Positions 1 through 14,900 of a DNA stretch of 64,000 bases are shown in pieces (position 1 is the stretch's first letter; each line of letters begins with the position of its first letter). The notes under the pieces were generated by a model. That model had not been told where the DNA came from, did no database searches, and worked only from the letters and a program-made list of their open reading frames with translations. The position numbers were made by a program, and so were the translations under genes. This DNA is from Anaeramoeba flamelloides (lineage: Eukaryota > Metamonada > Anaeramoebidae): the NCBI GenBank assembly GCA_027625915.1, contig JANTQA010000057.1, positions 2,170,001-2,234,000 on the forward strand. Direction: 5' to 3'.

Positions 1-574
1 TTAATAGCTTAAATTTTCTGTTCTCGGTTTATTTGTTTAGTTCTTATGTATATATATGAACTAAATTTCTTAATAAACAACCCATCTTACATTTGAATTT
101 AGAATTGCTTTTGTATCGTTTTGAAGTTTTTCCCCTCATAACGAAAAGTTTGCAAATAAATCATTGTTTCTCTTTTACATTTTTTTAACAGTGTTTTGTT
201 AAAACAGAAAATGAAAATGAAAAATTGGAAAGAAGTAATAGATGAATTAATGAAAATTTTGGTTTCAAATATGAAAAAGAGATTAGATTTAGTTATTAAA
301 ACGGAAGGAGAATCGATAAAACGGTTTTACCACTTTTTTAAATTTTCTATTTTTTATGTAATGCTTCTTTCAAAATAAATTTCCCAATTTTTTTTAACTT
401 TTTTTTTGAACTTTTTTTTAAACATATTTTTAGACTAAAAATAAATATCTCTTGAGTAAAGAACTGAATATTAAAATCGAAATTTTTATATTATAATAGA
501 TTACTTCAATTATTAAAAATATTTTTCTTCAAAATTTGATTTTTAATGGACCAATGATTTTGAAAGGGAGTTTA

Positions 575-627
<53 letters not shown>

Positions 628-2779
628 TCAGTGGTATCAGGATCCCTTAAAGAAAGCGAGAATTCAGAATTAAAACATAATCAGTTGGGAATTTTGCACC
701 ATTTAAATTTCAAAGACCAACAAATATATGAATATTTTAATAAAAAGAGGTGTAGCAATAACATTGTATAAATAATTTTACATACCAATTCAAAAATAAT
801 ATTCAAAATAATTAAAAAATAATTCAATAAAAAAGAAAAAAAAAAAAAAAATTATTTCTTGATCTAGTTTTTAATTCTGATAAATTTAAACAATTACAAA
901 AATCTTTAGTTCGATTTCCCATTTTATAAAAATTGATTAAATCTACTTTCAAAACCTTTCTTTACAGAGGGTTTTTTGAAGACCATCTAATTTTACTAAG
1001 TTTCTTAACACTTAAATCAATGAAATTATCTATACATTTTTATAATAAAATGAAAAAAAAATCTGATAAATAGAAATTCAACTAAAAAAATATTAATATT
1101 TTTTTTAAATTTATCTGTATAATTTACTCCAACAACTTCTTCTTTACTAGATTTTATTTTTAATTATTTCTGGAGAAAAGGGGGTTATATATTCTAAATA
1201 TATTTTTTTGACAATTGTACCTATAATTACTAAAGAATATCCAATGAGAATTTTAAATATAATTTTATTTTAATTTATCCAATTAATATTTGTTTCAAGA
1301 AAATATGATTTTTTTAAAATTATTCTTAATAATTAGAGATATATTTAATCGATTTGATTGATTGTTAAAATAATTGATATCCTATCAAATTATATATCCC
1401 AAAATAAATTATAAATTCTCCTTTCATTTTTTTTTCTATATTTTCCTTTTCTTTGAGTAATTTTTTTAGTTATTTTAGATTTCAAGAATTCAATCTCTTT
1501 GATATGATCTTTGATAAAAATTTTCTTTGTTTTCAGTACGTTTGATAAAAATATTTAAAAAACCTATTTTGAAAACAAATGGTAAATAAAGATACTGGTG
1601 AAAAAAACAAAAAACAAATAAATAGCAATGAGGCCCAAAATACAATGTAAATTGCAGGTTTATCCTGACATGTCCATATAAGGAAGATAAAAAAAACTAA
1701 ATATCTTAAATAGACTTTGATTGATTTTTTTTTTATTCTCGATTTCAATAAGTTTATTTGGATCCTTGATCTTTGTTATTTGGAACTAAAATTAAAAATT
1801 TTTGGTTTAAAAATAAATTATGCTTTGTTTATTTTTTTGATTAATTTCAAGTAATTAACAATATAAATTTCTAGATCCAAAACCAAATTTTAATAAACAA
1901 AAAATTTAATTAAAAAATTTTGAAAAAATTGAAAAATAAATTATTCAACTCTGATTTACTTTAGGTTCGTTTTCTTTTCACAAATAGAGTAGTTAATGGT
2001 ATTTTGATTTTAAAGTTTCAATATCTGGTGGTACTCAAAAAATATTTTTCAGTAATGTTCTCACAACTAAAATTTTCAATGATGTGAAAATGTACTTATT
2101 TTCTTAATCAATAAAAGTCCATAATTACAACTTTTCAATACCTTAAAGAGATTTTAAGAACTAATAAGATTGTAGACTTTCAATAAGAATAAGTTGTGTT
2201 AAGATCGTAAATCATATTTTTGTACAAACGTAGTAACACGAAGAAAACACCTGAATATCTTTTATTTCTTTTATCAAAAAGTTTTCATATTTGAAAAAAA
2301 AGCAAACATTAGAAACTTCTCAGAGAGAATAAAAGTTAAGAATATCAGTGAACAATGACTTCTTACTAATTAAATATAAGTGATGTAAGTACAGATACCA
2401 ATTCAAAGAAAAAATAAAACATTAAATTGAGAAATTCATATGTTTTAAAATTAATAAATTTTGCTCCAATTAAACAGTTAAGCAAGTGTAAAAAAATAAT
2501 GTTTGAATTTTTAAATTTTTTTTTTTGATGAATTTGTGTATTTAAGTTTTTAATTAAAATAAAAAAAGAAAAAAAATAATTCTAACAAAATAAAAATAAT
2601 CAATCATTTCTTTTTAACAAATTTAATCAATTATTATTTTTTTTTTCCATTTTTAAATAAAAAATTCCAATTAACATTAATAAACATAATTTAATAGTTC
2701 ATTTTATTTTTCAAATTAAAAATCTAATAGAATTTTGAAAGCTTTATGTATATTATCAATTTTAATAATAGTACACAAA
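1..2779. other. gene-free flank
   Basis: This is very AT-rich sequence downstream of the DENN gene. I see no supportable coding exon in it. It holds a long TA microsatellite near 579-625 and many poly(A) and poly(T) runs. A short hydrophobic open frame at 1533-1748 on the minus strand lacks an ATG and is treated as chance. Confidence 0.6.
579..625. repeat. (TA)n microsatellite
   Basis: An almost pure TA dinucleotide run of about 47 bp. Similar shorter TA tracts lie at 41858-41877, 53126-53141 and 53679-53718. Confidence 0.95.
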
Positions 2780-2909
2780 CTAATCCCATAAATCAACTTC
2801 TTTCCAATTATTTTTTTCTTCATCAGATGAAGATTTAAAGAATTGATCTGTATTTTCTAACCGGGGTGAGAAAAAGTTATTATTTTCATTTATTTCATCA
2901 TCGTCATCA

Positions 2910-2941
<32 letters not shown>

Positions 2942-5900
2942 GTCGTCGTCATCACCATCATTGTCTTCATTACCATCATCATCATTGTTGTTGTCATCAT
3001 CTTCATCGTTGTTACTAAAAATTTCTAGTTCATCCTCATCGTTGTTATCAAAATTTTCGACTTCATCATCATTATTACTGAGATCTTTCTTTAAAGAAGT
3101 TGATTTTTCTTTTTTCTGAAAAGGTATAAAAACATTATTTTTTATCAAATTATAAGTAGATTCGACATCTGTTGTTACCATTTTTTTGATTTTTTGAAAC
3201 CAGTTTTCCAAAAGAAAGGAATGGATTGTTCCAAATTGGAAAATTTTCTTTTTCTTTATCTTTGTAAATCTTTTAGTTCCCCCCTTCGGTATTTTGGTGA
3301 AAGTTAACTGGAATCTAAACAATAATTTTTTTTTGTTACTATATTTTAATACTTTTGGATTACATTTATGGATGTTTGTAAAGCCTGGTTCAATAACAAA
3401 TTTTTCAAATTGTTGCAGAACAGAAATATTTTTTTTTTCCATATTAATAAATTGGGTTTCGTTATCAATACTATTATCATTATTATTAATATTATCATCA
3501 TCATTTTTCTGAGAGAGTAAAATACAATTATTTTCCAAAATACAATATTTTTCTTCCCAATTTCCCGAAGAATTTTTACTTTTGACTCTAAACCAGTTTT
3601 TTAATAAAACTTTCTTTCCATCATTTTTATCACCCCCCATTTCCTTTTCCTTTTCCTTCCCCCTTCCCCTTCCCCTTCCCTTTCCCCTTCCCTTTTCTTT
3701 TTTTTTTTCTTTTTCATTTTCTTTTTCATTTTCTTCTTCACTTTTGCTATCTGGTTCTGATCCATTTTTTTTTGAATTTTGTTTTTTTTGTTGAATAAAA
3801 GTTGTAACATTTTCAAACTGGATAAATTTTATTTTGCTTTTTTCATTAAATTGATATTCAATAAAAGCAATAAACATCTGACTTTGAAAAAATTGATGAA
3901 AGAATTGTTGATTTTTTGAATTAGACTCCTTAAAAAATTCACTGTCATCAAACATCACTTGATCAAAATTATTTTCATTTTGTTTAATTGTGATGAATTT
4001 TTTTAAATTTTTAAACCACGTTAAGAAAATTGAATAAAAACCAAGCCTGATTTGCCGATAATTATTTTCTAGCGATTCATTTTTTTTGTTTTTGTTTGGA
4101 ATAATTGGGCGTTTAAAAGCATTATCATTATTATTGTCTTCAATACCCTTTTGGGAATTAATAGCCCTCATCATAAATTCTTTAAATTTTTTTGTTTTCC
4201 TTTCAATTGATAATTTGTATGAAGATTTTTCAAAAAGTTTACTTGTAGCATTATATAGATTGATTTGATCAAGATTCTTTTTTTTTTTTTGAAATAAATT
4301 TGATTTAATAGATTTATAAGTTGAATGAATTAACTGTGGACGATCATTATTGTCTTTATTTTCTTTTTCTTCTTTCTTTTTCTTCCTCCTTCTTTTTTTG
4401 ATATCACTGTTAAGATTATCGTTAATTAATTTTTTTAAAAATTTCCATACACATTTTGAAAAGCATAAAATTGGAGTTTTAGAAATTATTTTATCATTAT
4501 CTAAATCGATTATGATGGCCTAAAAACAAGATAAAAACAAGATAATAATAATAATAACAATAACAACAACAATAATAATAATAATTTTATTATTATTAAT
4601 AATTATAATTTGAAATTAAAAGAAAAATTGAATAATATTAATAATTTTATAATTTAAATCTTTATTAAAATAAAAATATAATATTTACCTTTTTATTTGG
4701 TTGATATATTTCTAAATATTCTGGTAAACACCCAACTAATATGGGTGTTGGCGATTCAAATATCCCAAGAAAATCTTGCGGGATAAATGGAACAAATGGA
4801 TAATTCCAATCAAATGGAAAGATAAAAGATAAAATGGAAAAGATACAAGAGGTTAAATAGTCTTCTCGCTTGGAAATAAATATAACTTGTCTTTCCAATA
4901 AAATTGAACATACAGCAATCAAAATATTTTTTGGCGATAAGGAATTATATAGATGATCATAGGATAACTATTCAAAAATTAATTTTATTTTTAAAAAAAA
5001 AAGAATTATAAATTAAATAATTTTTTGAGATGAATATTTAATTTTTTAAAAATTATAAAACTTTTATATTCTCATGGAGAATATATTAATAATTAAATTT
5101 ATTATTTTTTTTTGTAATTTTTTGATTTTTTTCTTTATTATTTTGTTCTTTTATTCAATTCACAGTAAAAATAAAATTTTTTTTTTTTTTGTTTTTTTCT
5201 AACTTCTATTATTATTATTTCTTTTTTAACCATATACACATAATATTTTCAATAAAATAATTGCTTCAATTACTATATAGATAAGGTATTTCCAAAAAAG
5301 TGGCGCATTTTTTTTTTTTTTTTACATTTCATAAAAAATCAACTTTGTTAGTGGGAGATATTCATAAATTGAAGATATCCAAAATTAAGTAAAATATTAA
5401 TACCGATTGAATCAATGACTATTTTATTTATTTCAAAATATTTTCATTAAAATATTTGAAAAAAATGAAATAAAAATGTTTTTTTTTTTGGAGAAAAAAA
5501 TGTACAACCAATTTCAGTAAAATATGTTAGAAATATGGATAAGGGAGTAAACAATTTTTTAAACAATAAAATATAGTTATATGTTTTCAATTCTATTGGA
5601 AATTTTGTTTAGACTAAACTCTCTTAGGAAAACCATTTTTTCAAATGAACAAGAAAAAAATAATCACCAATTTTCACTCCTTTAAAAAGATCAGATAAAA
5701 TCAAGATCAAAAATTTAAATTGCTTCTAATTATGTGATGTTATACTAACAAACAAATCGGAATAGTATGATGAAGAATCAAAAAACGATTATTAATAATT
5801 TTAGAAATTTAAATGATTATATAAAACAATAATATTAAAAAAAAATTTTAACAAAAAATCTTGATATTAAAAAAATAAATTTAAAAAAAGTTTAGTATAT

Positions 5901-8900
5901 TTCTTTTAATTTTCAATATTTTACACAAACTATTCATTAATTTACCAACTTGATCCTGAACAAATGAACAATAGATACAATTTAAAGTTAAGGAATATTC
6001 ATATTTGATGCTCTGCAGGTGTTGGGATGAATTACCCTAATCAATAAAAATGATTTAAGAATCACAATTAAAGCAAAGCCAAGATATTGCAATTATAGGA
6101 TTTTTGTCAAAAAATAACAAAAAAAATTAATTGATCAAAAACTTGAATTTATTTTCGAATCAAACAAGGCAAATTTAAAAATGATTTTTTTTGATTATCG
6201 CTATTGTTCATATCACAATTATTTTTAAGTATATGCGTACACTCGAATTAATCTATATGACAATTCAAAATAATTTGGATATAACCAGCAATGATGATAT
6301 TTTAGATTTTCAAAAATTGAGAGAAAATTTTGAAATTTTAAAGTTTGAAAAATTTTACATTTTTGTTCTTTGGAAAGGATCTTGGCTGTTTTATATTTTC
6401 ACTCAATAATTTGATGTTGGTGCTTAAAATGGTTATAAAAGTGTTTGATTTTTTTTTTTTTTTTTGCAAAAACTTTTTAAATTGGTTAATAAGGATTCTC
6501 AAATAATTTTTTTTAAAAATTCGTTAACATGAATGGGAATTTTTAAACTAAGTTTAAAAAAGGATGAAACCCCTTTGCTTTCAAATTTCTTTGGGTTGGA
6601 AAAAAAAGAAACTAATAGCTAAAATTCCATTTTCAAATCCGAAAGATCCCTTTATTTGAAACGTCAAAGCTTATATTTTGTCAGTCAAGACAAGCACCAC
6701 AAATTTCTAATTTGTTACCCAAAAGTGGAATTTGAATTTTTTAAGTTTTGAATGACCTTGTAAATAAATAACAATTCATTCAAAAGTAAGTTAATAAAAG
6801 ACTGCTGAAAAGAAACACAAACCACCACCTAATTTTAAACAATCTAATCTCAAAATTTCGAATTATTTATATATTATTGGGGAAAGATTCAAGTCAACTC
6901 AAAAAAACAAAATCCTGAAAACAAAGGAAAAAGAGAATGGGCATATTCCTCCCAAAGAAATTGAAAAAAAACGAAATAAAAAAGGCACCAAGTAATTTTT
7001 TATCGTTTTCTTAAATTATCTTTTTCTTTTGTAATTTTCTTCAAAAAAATAACAAAAGTAAATATAATTGAGAAATTACCATTTCCATTCAGACACATTT
7101 CATGAGGGAGTGTAAAAGGAAAACTTTTCCTCAAAAGAATAGAAAATACACCAATCAACAAAAAAAATTATTACTTTATGGATCTCATCAAACAAAATTA
7201 ATTGCAAATTTGAAAATTCAATAACTAAGAATCGAAGTTCGAAACATTAGAAAGGAAAGGGGATGAATTCTTTATTTTGAAGCAGCGTTGAATAAACCAC
7301 TGTTAAAAATGATAAAGATGTTAAATATGTAACAAAAATGGTTTTGCCAACTGAAAATTTTCAAAAAAAACCCTAAATTTTCAATTTTAACAAGATCCAT
7401 TGACTCAACTTTCTTTTAAATCAATAAATATGTTTCTACACTTAAAAAGAGTATTCACAAACCTTGGGATATGAATAATCCTGAGGAAATTTTCACAAAA
7501 ATGAGATCAAATTAAAACTATTTTTTTAAATTGAAAAATATTTTGAATTTTTTACTTTTTAACTTATTAAAAGCAACTCCAAATGTACGAAATAAATATA
7601 CCTAAAAACAGGAAAAAAAGGGTAAACTGAACTATATACATATGCGATAAAATACTAAAAATACTGATATTTTCAGATTAATTCGAAAAAATTTTTCATC
7701 TGAACTTTTTTTATTTAGTTATTCAGTTTGCACTTTACATTTAAAATTCTGGATTAAAAAAACAAAAAGAAAATAAAAATATATTAAACACCATATAAGA
7801 AGTTTTGGGATTAATACGTGTTAAACTAAAGTTAAACTTGATTTCTTTGAAAATTTATTAAGTCAGTGAAAAAAAAAATAAAAATTGAAGTGAAAGTTTT
7901 TTCCTAGTTAACCGAAAATACCAGTATCTAGGAAATAAACTGTTTCCAAAAAAAGAAGGGCAAATTTATTTTGAAACATCTTTAGTAAACTTTATTCCAA
8001 TATAACTATTTAAATTTACAAAATTGTTTTTTGTAAAAAATTTTTGATTCTTGATAATAAGCCAATATGTTTATTTGTAAGACATTAACTTTAATTAAAT
8101 TTGTCAAAGTTTCCGATCTAAATTTTATATGATATTTTTTTAAGTGTGAAAATTGTTGGTTATTTTTTTCTTTTTGATCCTTAGATATATATATATATTA
8201 AAGAGGTTTAAACTAGATAGAATTTCCAATAGAAGGGAAGAACTAATAAAGGTATTTTCTTATTTTAAAAATTGATTAGTTCTTGATTACACTGTCCATT
8301 TTTTATTAAATCTATTTAAATTTAGTTGTGTATTGTTTTATACAAAAATAGTGCTATTTTTTTTTTCTCTCTTTTTTTTTTGAAAATATTTTGATGAACA
8401 TATTTTGAAATAAAAACAATAGAGGTTTTGATGATATCTATGCTTAAGTCACAATAAAGTTACAAAAATAGCGATTATTTGGATCGAAACACGATATTTT
8501 TGAAAACTTCAATATTCAATATTATTGCGATAATATGACAAATCGTGATATTCTATAAAATCGCAATAATCCTTATTTAAAAATCGTGATAAATGTCAAA
8601 ATATCGCGATTAAAAAGTAATCACAATATAATAAACTAAATTCCAAAATTTTGGAAACGGTTTAAACAGTTGAAAGAATAATAGTGCAACACTTTAAATT
8701 CAATTTGGAAATAATTTTAATTTTACAAACTATTTTCATTTTTTGTCTTTTCTTTTTTTGTTTTCATTTTCTTTTTGTCCAGTTACGTAATCTGTTTATT
8801 TAGATCTGGTTTTAGTTTTTCAATGATTGATAGAAGGTTAGTTTTGAGTTTGTTTAATAGAAAAATTACATACAACTAGTTGATGGTATCTTATCATTTG

Positions 8901-11900
8901 ATCAATCAATAATTGTTTGGTGAAATTTCGACAAATTTATCATTACAATTTTGGTTCAGCTCATTTCATTATTTTGGATACACCAATTTTCATTTTTTAG
9001 TTTTATATTTTTTTCTTTTATTTGGGTAAAAATGATTACTTATAAAATAATTAATAATGGGTAACTTTAATGTGGTTTTATTTACTTTAGGAAAAATAAA
9101 ATAAATTGGGTTTTTTTTTGCCTATTTTTGATTTTTGGTGTGTCCAAATTTTTGGAATGGGGTTTAGTTGCTGAGTTTTGGGCTAATTCAGCAATATTTT
9201 AAAAAGTAAAAAAATTTTTTGATCAAAAATCAGATTATGTGAAAAAAAAGTAATTCTTTTTGAAAACAACAAAAAAGATACTTGATTCAATCAAGGATCA
9301 GATCAAAGACTTTTATTGTATTTTCTTTTGATTTGGTTGACAAGCCTATCGATCCTTTAGATCAACAAACAATAAGAACTAAAGATAATTAAATATTTTC
9401 TCAGTCTATCGTGGTGTTATAAATTGTGTTGAATAAAAGAGCTTCTAAAACAACCAACCCTTTACCCCTTCTTTAATGAATGTGTTCTTGGATGAAAAAA
9501 TTTTCAATATATTCTAGGAAAGCTGAAAAAGGTTGGATAACTTTTCAAAAGCTTTCACAACAACCATAACCACATTATCACCAATTATTTATATTTTTTG
9601 AACAATTGTTTTCTTTTTATTTTATTCTTCTTTGAGTATCTTTGTATTAGACAGAAAACACAACAAGAGCTTAATGATTTTTGTTTAATCGATCACTAAT
9701 AAGAATGAAAATTACTCTTAATTCTTTTGGGCTATTTAACTTGTGAAGGTAACAACTCCATTTTCAGAAAACACATATATTTTATATTCAAGTATATTGT
9801 TGAAATGGGTAATTATTAGTTTGATCATAAAATTAGTTTGAGATTTCATATTTTGTTAAAAAAAAAATGTAAATGAATAAAAGTGTTTTTTTCTAATAAA
9901 AAAAGTCTCATTCCATTTATAAAAATTTTATGTCTTTCAAAACTTTCAAACACTTGAAGACAATTAACAACCTTTGCAAAAACTTTCAAACATTTTTTAA
10001 AGGGTGAAAGTGTTGTAAAAGTCTCAAGACTTTGTAAAAGTCGAGATATTTTTTTTAAGGTGATTTCAAAAAAATAATTTTTCATTTTTTCGCGGTAATT
10101 ATTTTTTCACGATAATTTAGAATATCGCGATTTTTTGATTTTTCATGATAAAGTTGGAATAATCGCAATTTTTTTAATATTATCACTAATTAATTGTTAA
10201 TATCATGATAATATATGTTATCACCAAAACCTCGAATAGGCCCTGATACGATTTGTACTAATATCTATTATAATTTGATATTATCAATTTTCGAATCCGA
10301 ATACTTTTAAAGAAAATATTATTTGAAGAATAAAACAAAAAAATATCTCTCTTTTTTGGGAAATAACCACGATGAAAATGCTGTAGCACGATAAAAAACT
10401 GGAAACAATAGATAGAAGACTAAAAAAAAAAAATTAAATAACATCAATATAGAAGTTATACACGAAAAGTATACCAACAAAATTTTCAGATTAATGGATC
10501 AGGAAAAGGACGTGGTGCCTCGATAGAATTTTTTCTAATCAGCATTATAATACATTCAATCATTGTAAAAAAAAGAGAAAAATATTTAAGTTTCGATACA
10601 CCTCTCCTCTTTTTTTATTTATTTTTCTTTACATTTCTCTCTCTAGTTTATTTCCTTTATTTTTGTTCCTCTTAATTTTATTTTAAAAAAATAATTCAAG
10701 ATTAAAATACTTTTAATTGTAATATTTAATTGTGACTAAATTTAAAGGTCTCTCAATTAACCCCTTTGTAACCCTCCTTTAACAAAAAAGATCAAAAAAT
10801 ATATTCCCCCCCGAACATTAAACCCGAATTATAAATAATTTAGACACAAACATTAACTTATTAATATAATAACTAACAGTCACCATGATTCTTACTTGAT
10901 TCAATAAGCAGTCCATTTTCTTCTAATTAATACACAATCTGTGAATCTAATATATTTTAAATTGTAAAATCTTTTTTAAAAATGTTCTAATATGGATTTC
11001 CATTGCTATTTTACAGTTAATAATTCAATTTACGTATATACCTACAGATAACAATGTTAAAAGGGTAATTTCATCCAACTTATCATGAATAGAATAATAT
11101 CAACAAAGAAGAAAAGTAAGAAAGGCATGATTAATAGACAAACATCCACAAAGGGTAAAATTTTGTTCGATTCGATCCTAGGAAAATAAATTGTTTCTTG
11201 GTTTGGTATTTTGATCATATAAGGTTCTGGTAGATTCATGAAATTTTGGGGAATTTCTGAAAATGTTTGAAGAAATCCATCTAATGATTTATAACCCATT
11301 GACTTGGATTGTTTAATAGAGAGTACATATTTATGTAATAGTTGTCCAAAAGTCTTGTGAAATGGATGGCGTGAAACAAAGGAAATTGTTCTTGGGTGAT
11401 AAATAACTGATGGTATTGCAAAATACATTCCTATTTATTTTTGTTTAATTTGGAATAAAGAATGAAATTTAAACATTAAATATTTTATAAGATTAATATC
11501 TTAAAGTTTGCAGAGAAAAGAAATAAAAATTAAAAAAGAAGAATCTAAAAAAAAAAGGGAAAAAAAAAAAAATAAAAAAAACTTTATATTTTAGATTTTT
11601 TTGTTTTTAAATAAAAAGATGAGATTTAGAACACATGAATGTTTTTGAGTTAATGAAATTACCATCCCAAAAAAAAAATTGTCAAATAGATTTTAATTGT
11701 AAAATTGATCGTAAATGTTATCATTTTCAAAAATTTTTTTACTTATTATTTCCCTTCATTTTAAAACAAAATCCAAAATCCAAAAATTAGCTTGATTATT
11801 AGAATTAAAATAGAATTCAAAACATCACATCAATTAAAACTCAAGCAAATTCGATTTTATAAATTTAGTTTTTAATTGTAAACCTTAGTAAAATTTACTT

Positions 11901-14900
11901 TTCTTGATTTTTGGTTGTCATGGTTTTTTTTCTATTAAAGTGGAATTCGCTTTAAGAGCCAAGTAATGGGAATTAATCCAGTTTGAAAATTTTCAGTTTG
12001 AGACACCTTTATTAATCAGAGAAGAATAAGTAATATAATATTTGAAAATTTTTCCTTTTTAATACCATTTTGCAATTAAGGACTACGTTTTTAGGTGATA
12101 ACAGTGAAATAATGTATAAAATCACCCTTGAAAGAGTTATGTAATCCAAGTAATATTTGTCAAAGGGGAATTTCTTTTAGGAAAAATGTGAAATTTTCAC
12201 AATTTCAAGAATTTTTGCCTTGTTAGATCATGCCAAATTTTGATTTTAATATTTTCGAATTTCCATTTCAACTTTCGAAACTCACACTATTTTCTTGGGC
12301 TGGTCTATATATTTTTTACAACCACTTTCGTAAGTTTGAAATGTTCTCAAAGATAAAATGTCCTTGAAAGTCTCCAAAAGCCATTTTTTGCAATTATTTT
12401 TTTTGTTATTTTCTATTTTCCTTTTCATTGAAAAAGAAAGAAAAACAGTCTGCGTGAAAAGGTAAAGATGACAAAAAATGTTTTTTTTTTTTTTTTTGTC
12501 CAATTTCTTCCATGTGAAATTTTTTTGTGAGAAGTGAAAGTGAAATAACACAATTACTCAACCCCTTCAAGGGTAGGGACGTAGTCCTTATATAGATTTT
12601 TCATTTTTTTTCATTCAACAATTGTTTTCATAAATGGTTAATTCAATTATTAACTTTTTTTATTTCAATTATGAATTCTTTATTTTTTAAATTTTTTTCT
12701 TGTTAGTTTAAAGAGAAAATATTTGAATAATTTATTTATATAAAATTTCACATTTAGTTTATAATTTAAAACAATCTAAAGAAACCTTTAAAAGCTCGAA
12801 ACAATTTTTCAATAGCAATTCTCTTAATAATAGTTTAAAAATTAGATTATTTAAATCTTTTATATTAAGTCAATTAACATATGGATTAGAAAATTTTAAT
12901 TATGAAATAAAAACAATAAATTATTTAAATTCCTGGATTAATTCATGTATTACTGGGATATGTAAAATAAACAGAAATACACCTATTCTTATTTGTAAAA
13001 CAGAATTTAAATTGAAAATATGATAATTTCAGTAAATAAAAAGAAATTTAAATTCAAAAATAAATTAAATAACTTATATCTCCCTAATTTAGAAAAATTA
13101 ATAAAATTTAATCAAAGAATAAATAATAAAATCAACTGGTATTCAAAAGATTTAGTTGAACTAAAAAAAATGAAATATATAAGTACACATATATTGTGTT
13201 GTAGAATTCCAAAAGTTAAGAGTGTCGTTAGGTTTTTTTTAATTTAAGAAATAAAAAGAAAATTTTTGAAATTTTCGGTTTATTTCTTAAATTAAAAAAA
13301 AACGCCGTTAGCTTTTCCAGAATTTAAAAGAATTGAGTTAAATCTTTGATTTTACTCAATTCTTTTGAATTCTGGAAAAGCTAGGCACTTGACGACACTT
13401 TTCGTGAGATTTCCCAAAATTTAAAAAAATTGAGTTAAATCAAAGATTTTACTCCATTCTTTTGAATTCTGGAAAACTGCCGTTAGGTTTTTTTTAATTT
13501 TTGAAATTTTCTTTTTATTTCTGAAATTAAAAAAACCTAGGCACTCTACGGCACTTGACGACACTTGACGACACTTTTCATTAGGTTTTCCAAAATTTAA
13601 AGGAATAGGGTAAAATCAAAGAATTAACTCAATTCTTTTAAATTTCGGAAAACCGCCGTGAACTTTTTTTTTAATTTTAGAAATAAAAAAAAACCTAGGC
13701 ACTCTACGGCACTCCACAAAAATATTTTACAATAATTAAAATATCAAAATTGTTTATTTAAACAACAAAAATATTTAAGTTATCCATCAAGTTCAACAAT
13801 TCTAAAAATCAGATCATTTACTAATTGCTTAAATAGATATTACTATGTAATAAATAAAAAAGTCAAATAAATTTTGTCTTTTATGTTTAAAATGTGAACA
13901 AAGGGAAATTATAGAAAATATTAATCATTTTTTATGGGCATGTCCCCCTCCCCGTGAAATAGATAGATTGATATTTCAAAGCAAATTACAAGAAATAAAT
14001 CTTAATGAATTAATTTTAAATCAAAACAGTTTGAAATTATTTTCATTAATTAATAATCGTGCAATCAATGATTTTACGCTTAAATTTCTGAAAGGGAATT
14101 TAAGTCTAAGTACAACTAGAGTGTAATTTACACTTCTTCAATAATAATAATAATAAAAAAGAGTTATTTTTATCTCCAGAAAGGGAATTACAAAAATCGT
14201 TACTTTGTCAAATAAAACTTATTAGAGAACAACCATAAACAGAGACTAAATTGAATCGGTTTTGTACCGATTGAAAACGATTTGTTTCAAATTGAAGAAA
14301 TTTAAGCATTTGGAAAGAGAAAATAAAGAAGAAAAAGATTGAGTTTTTTTTTCCAAATTTCATTTTCTGAAAAATGAGAATATCTCCAAACTTTTTTCTT
14401 ATTTGGATTTTTTGTCAATTAGATCCTCTTTGAAACTTTTTTTTTTGTTTTTTGGGTTTTTGTTATTGAGAGTCTTTGAATTTTTTTTGTTTTTTGACCT
14501 TTTGTTGTTGAAGATCCTTTGAATGATCTTATTTCAAATTTGAATTTTTGTAATTACCAAACCTTTGAAATAATTTTTTTGGTTATTTGTATTTTTTCAA
14601 CCAAGATAAGCTCACTTTAAGATGAAAATTTTTGGAGAGTAACACACAAATTTGAGTGTGGTGGAAATTTATGTTCGTTACTAGACCTTTAAAGTTTTTT
14701 TATTCAAATTATTCAATTGAAATCTTTATTAGTTGTTTTGGATTTGTTTTAAAAAAAATTTTTGTTTGTTTGTTTTTTGATTTTTGATATTTGAAAAAGA
14801 ATTGAAACACTGACTTTATTTGTTTTTTTGTGTATGGGCCCTTTCATAAAATAAAAGAATAACAAAAAACAAAAAAAAAAAAAGAAAAAAAAAACAATCA

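Noticed and set aside
1533-1748. Hydrophobic open frame on the minus strand
   Set aside because: It starts at a TTG, has no ATG, domain or clear splice partner. AT-rich sequence easily yields Phe/Leu/Ile-rich frames.
5940-7480. Weak similarity to 45990-46640 (blocks such as TATTGCAATT and AAATGGYTTTGCCAA)
   Set aside because: Only scattered blocks agree, and in this base composition that could be chance. A proper alignment is needed.
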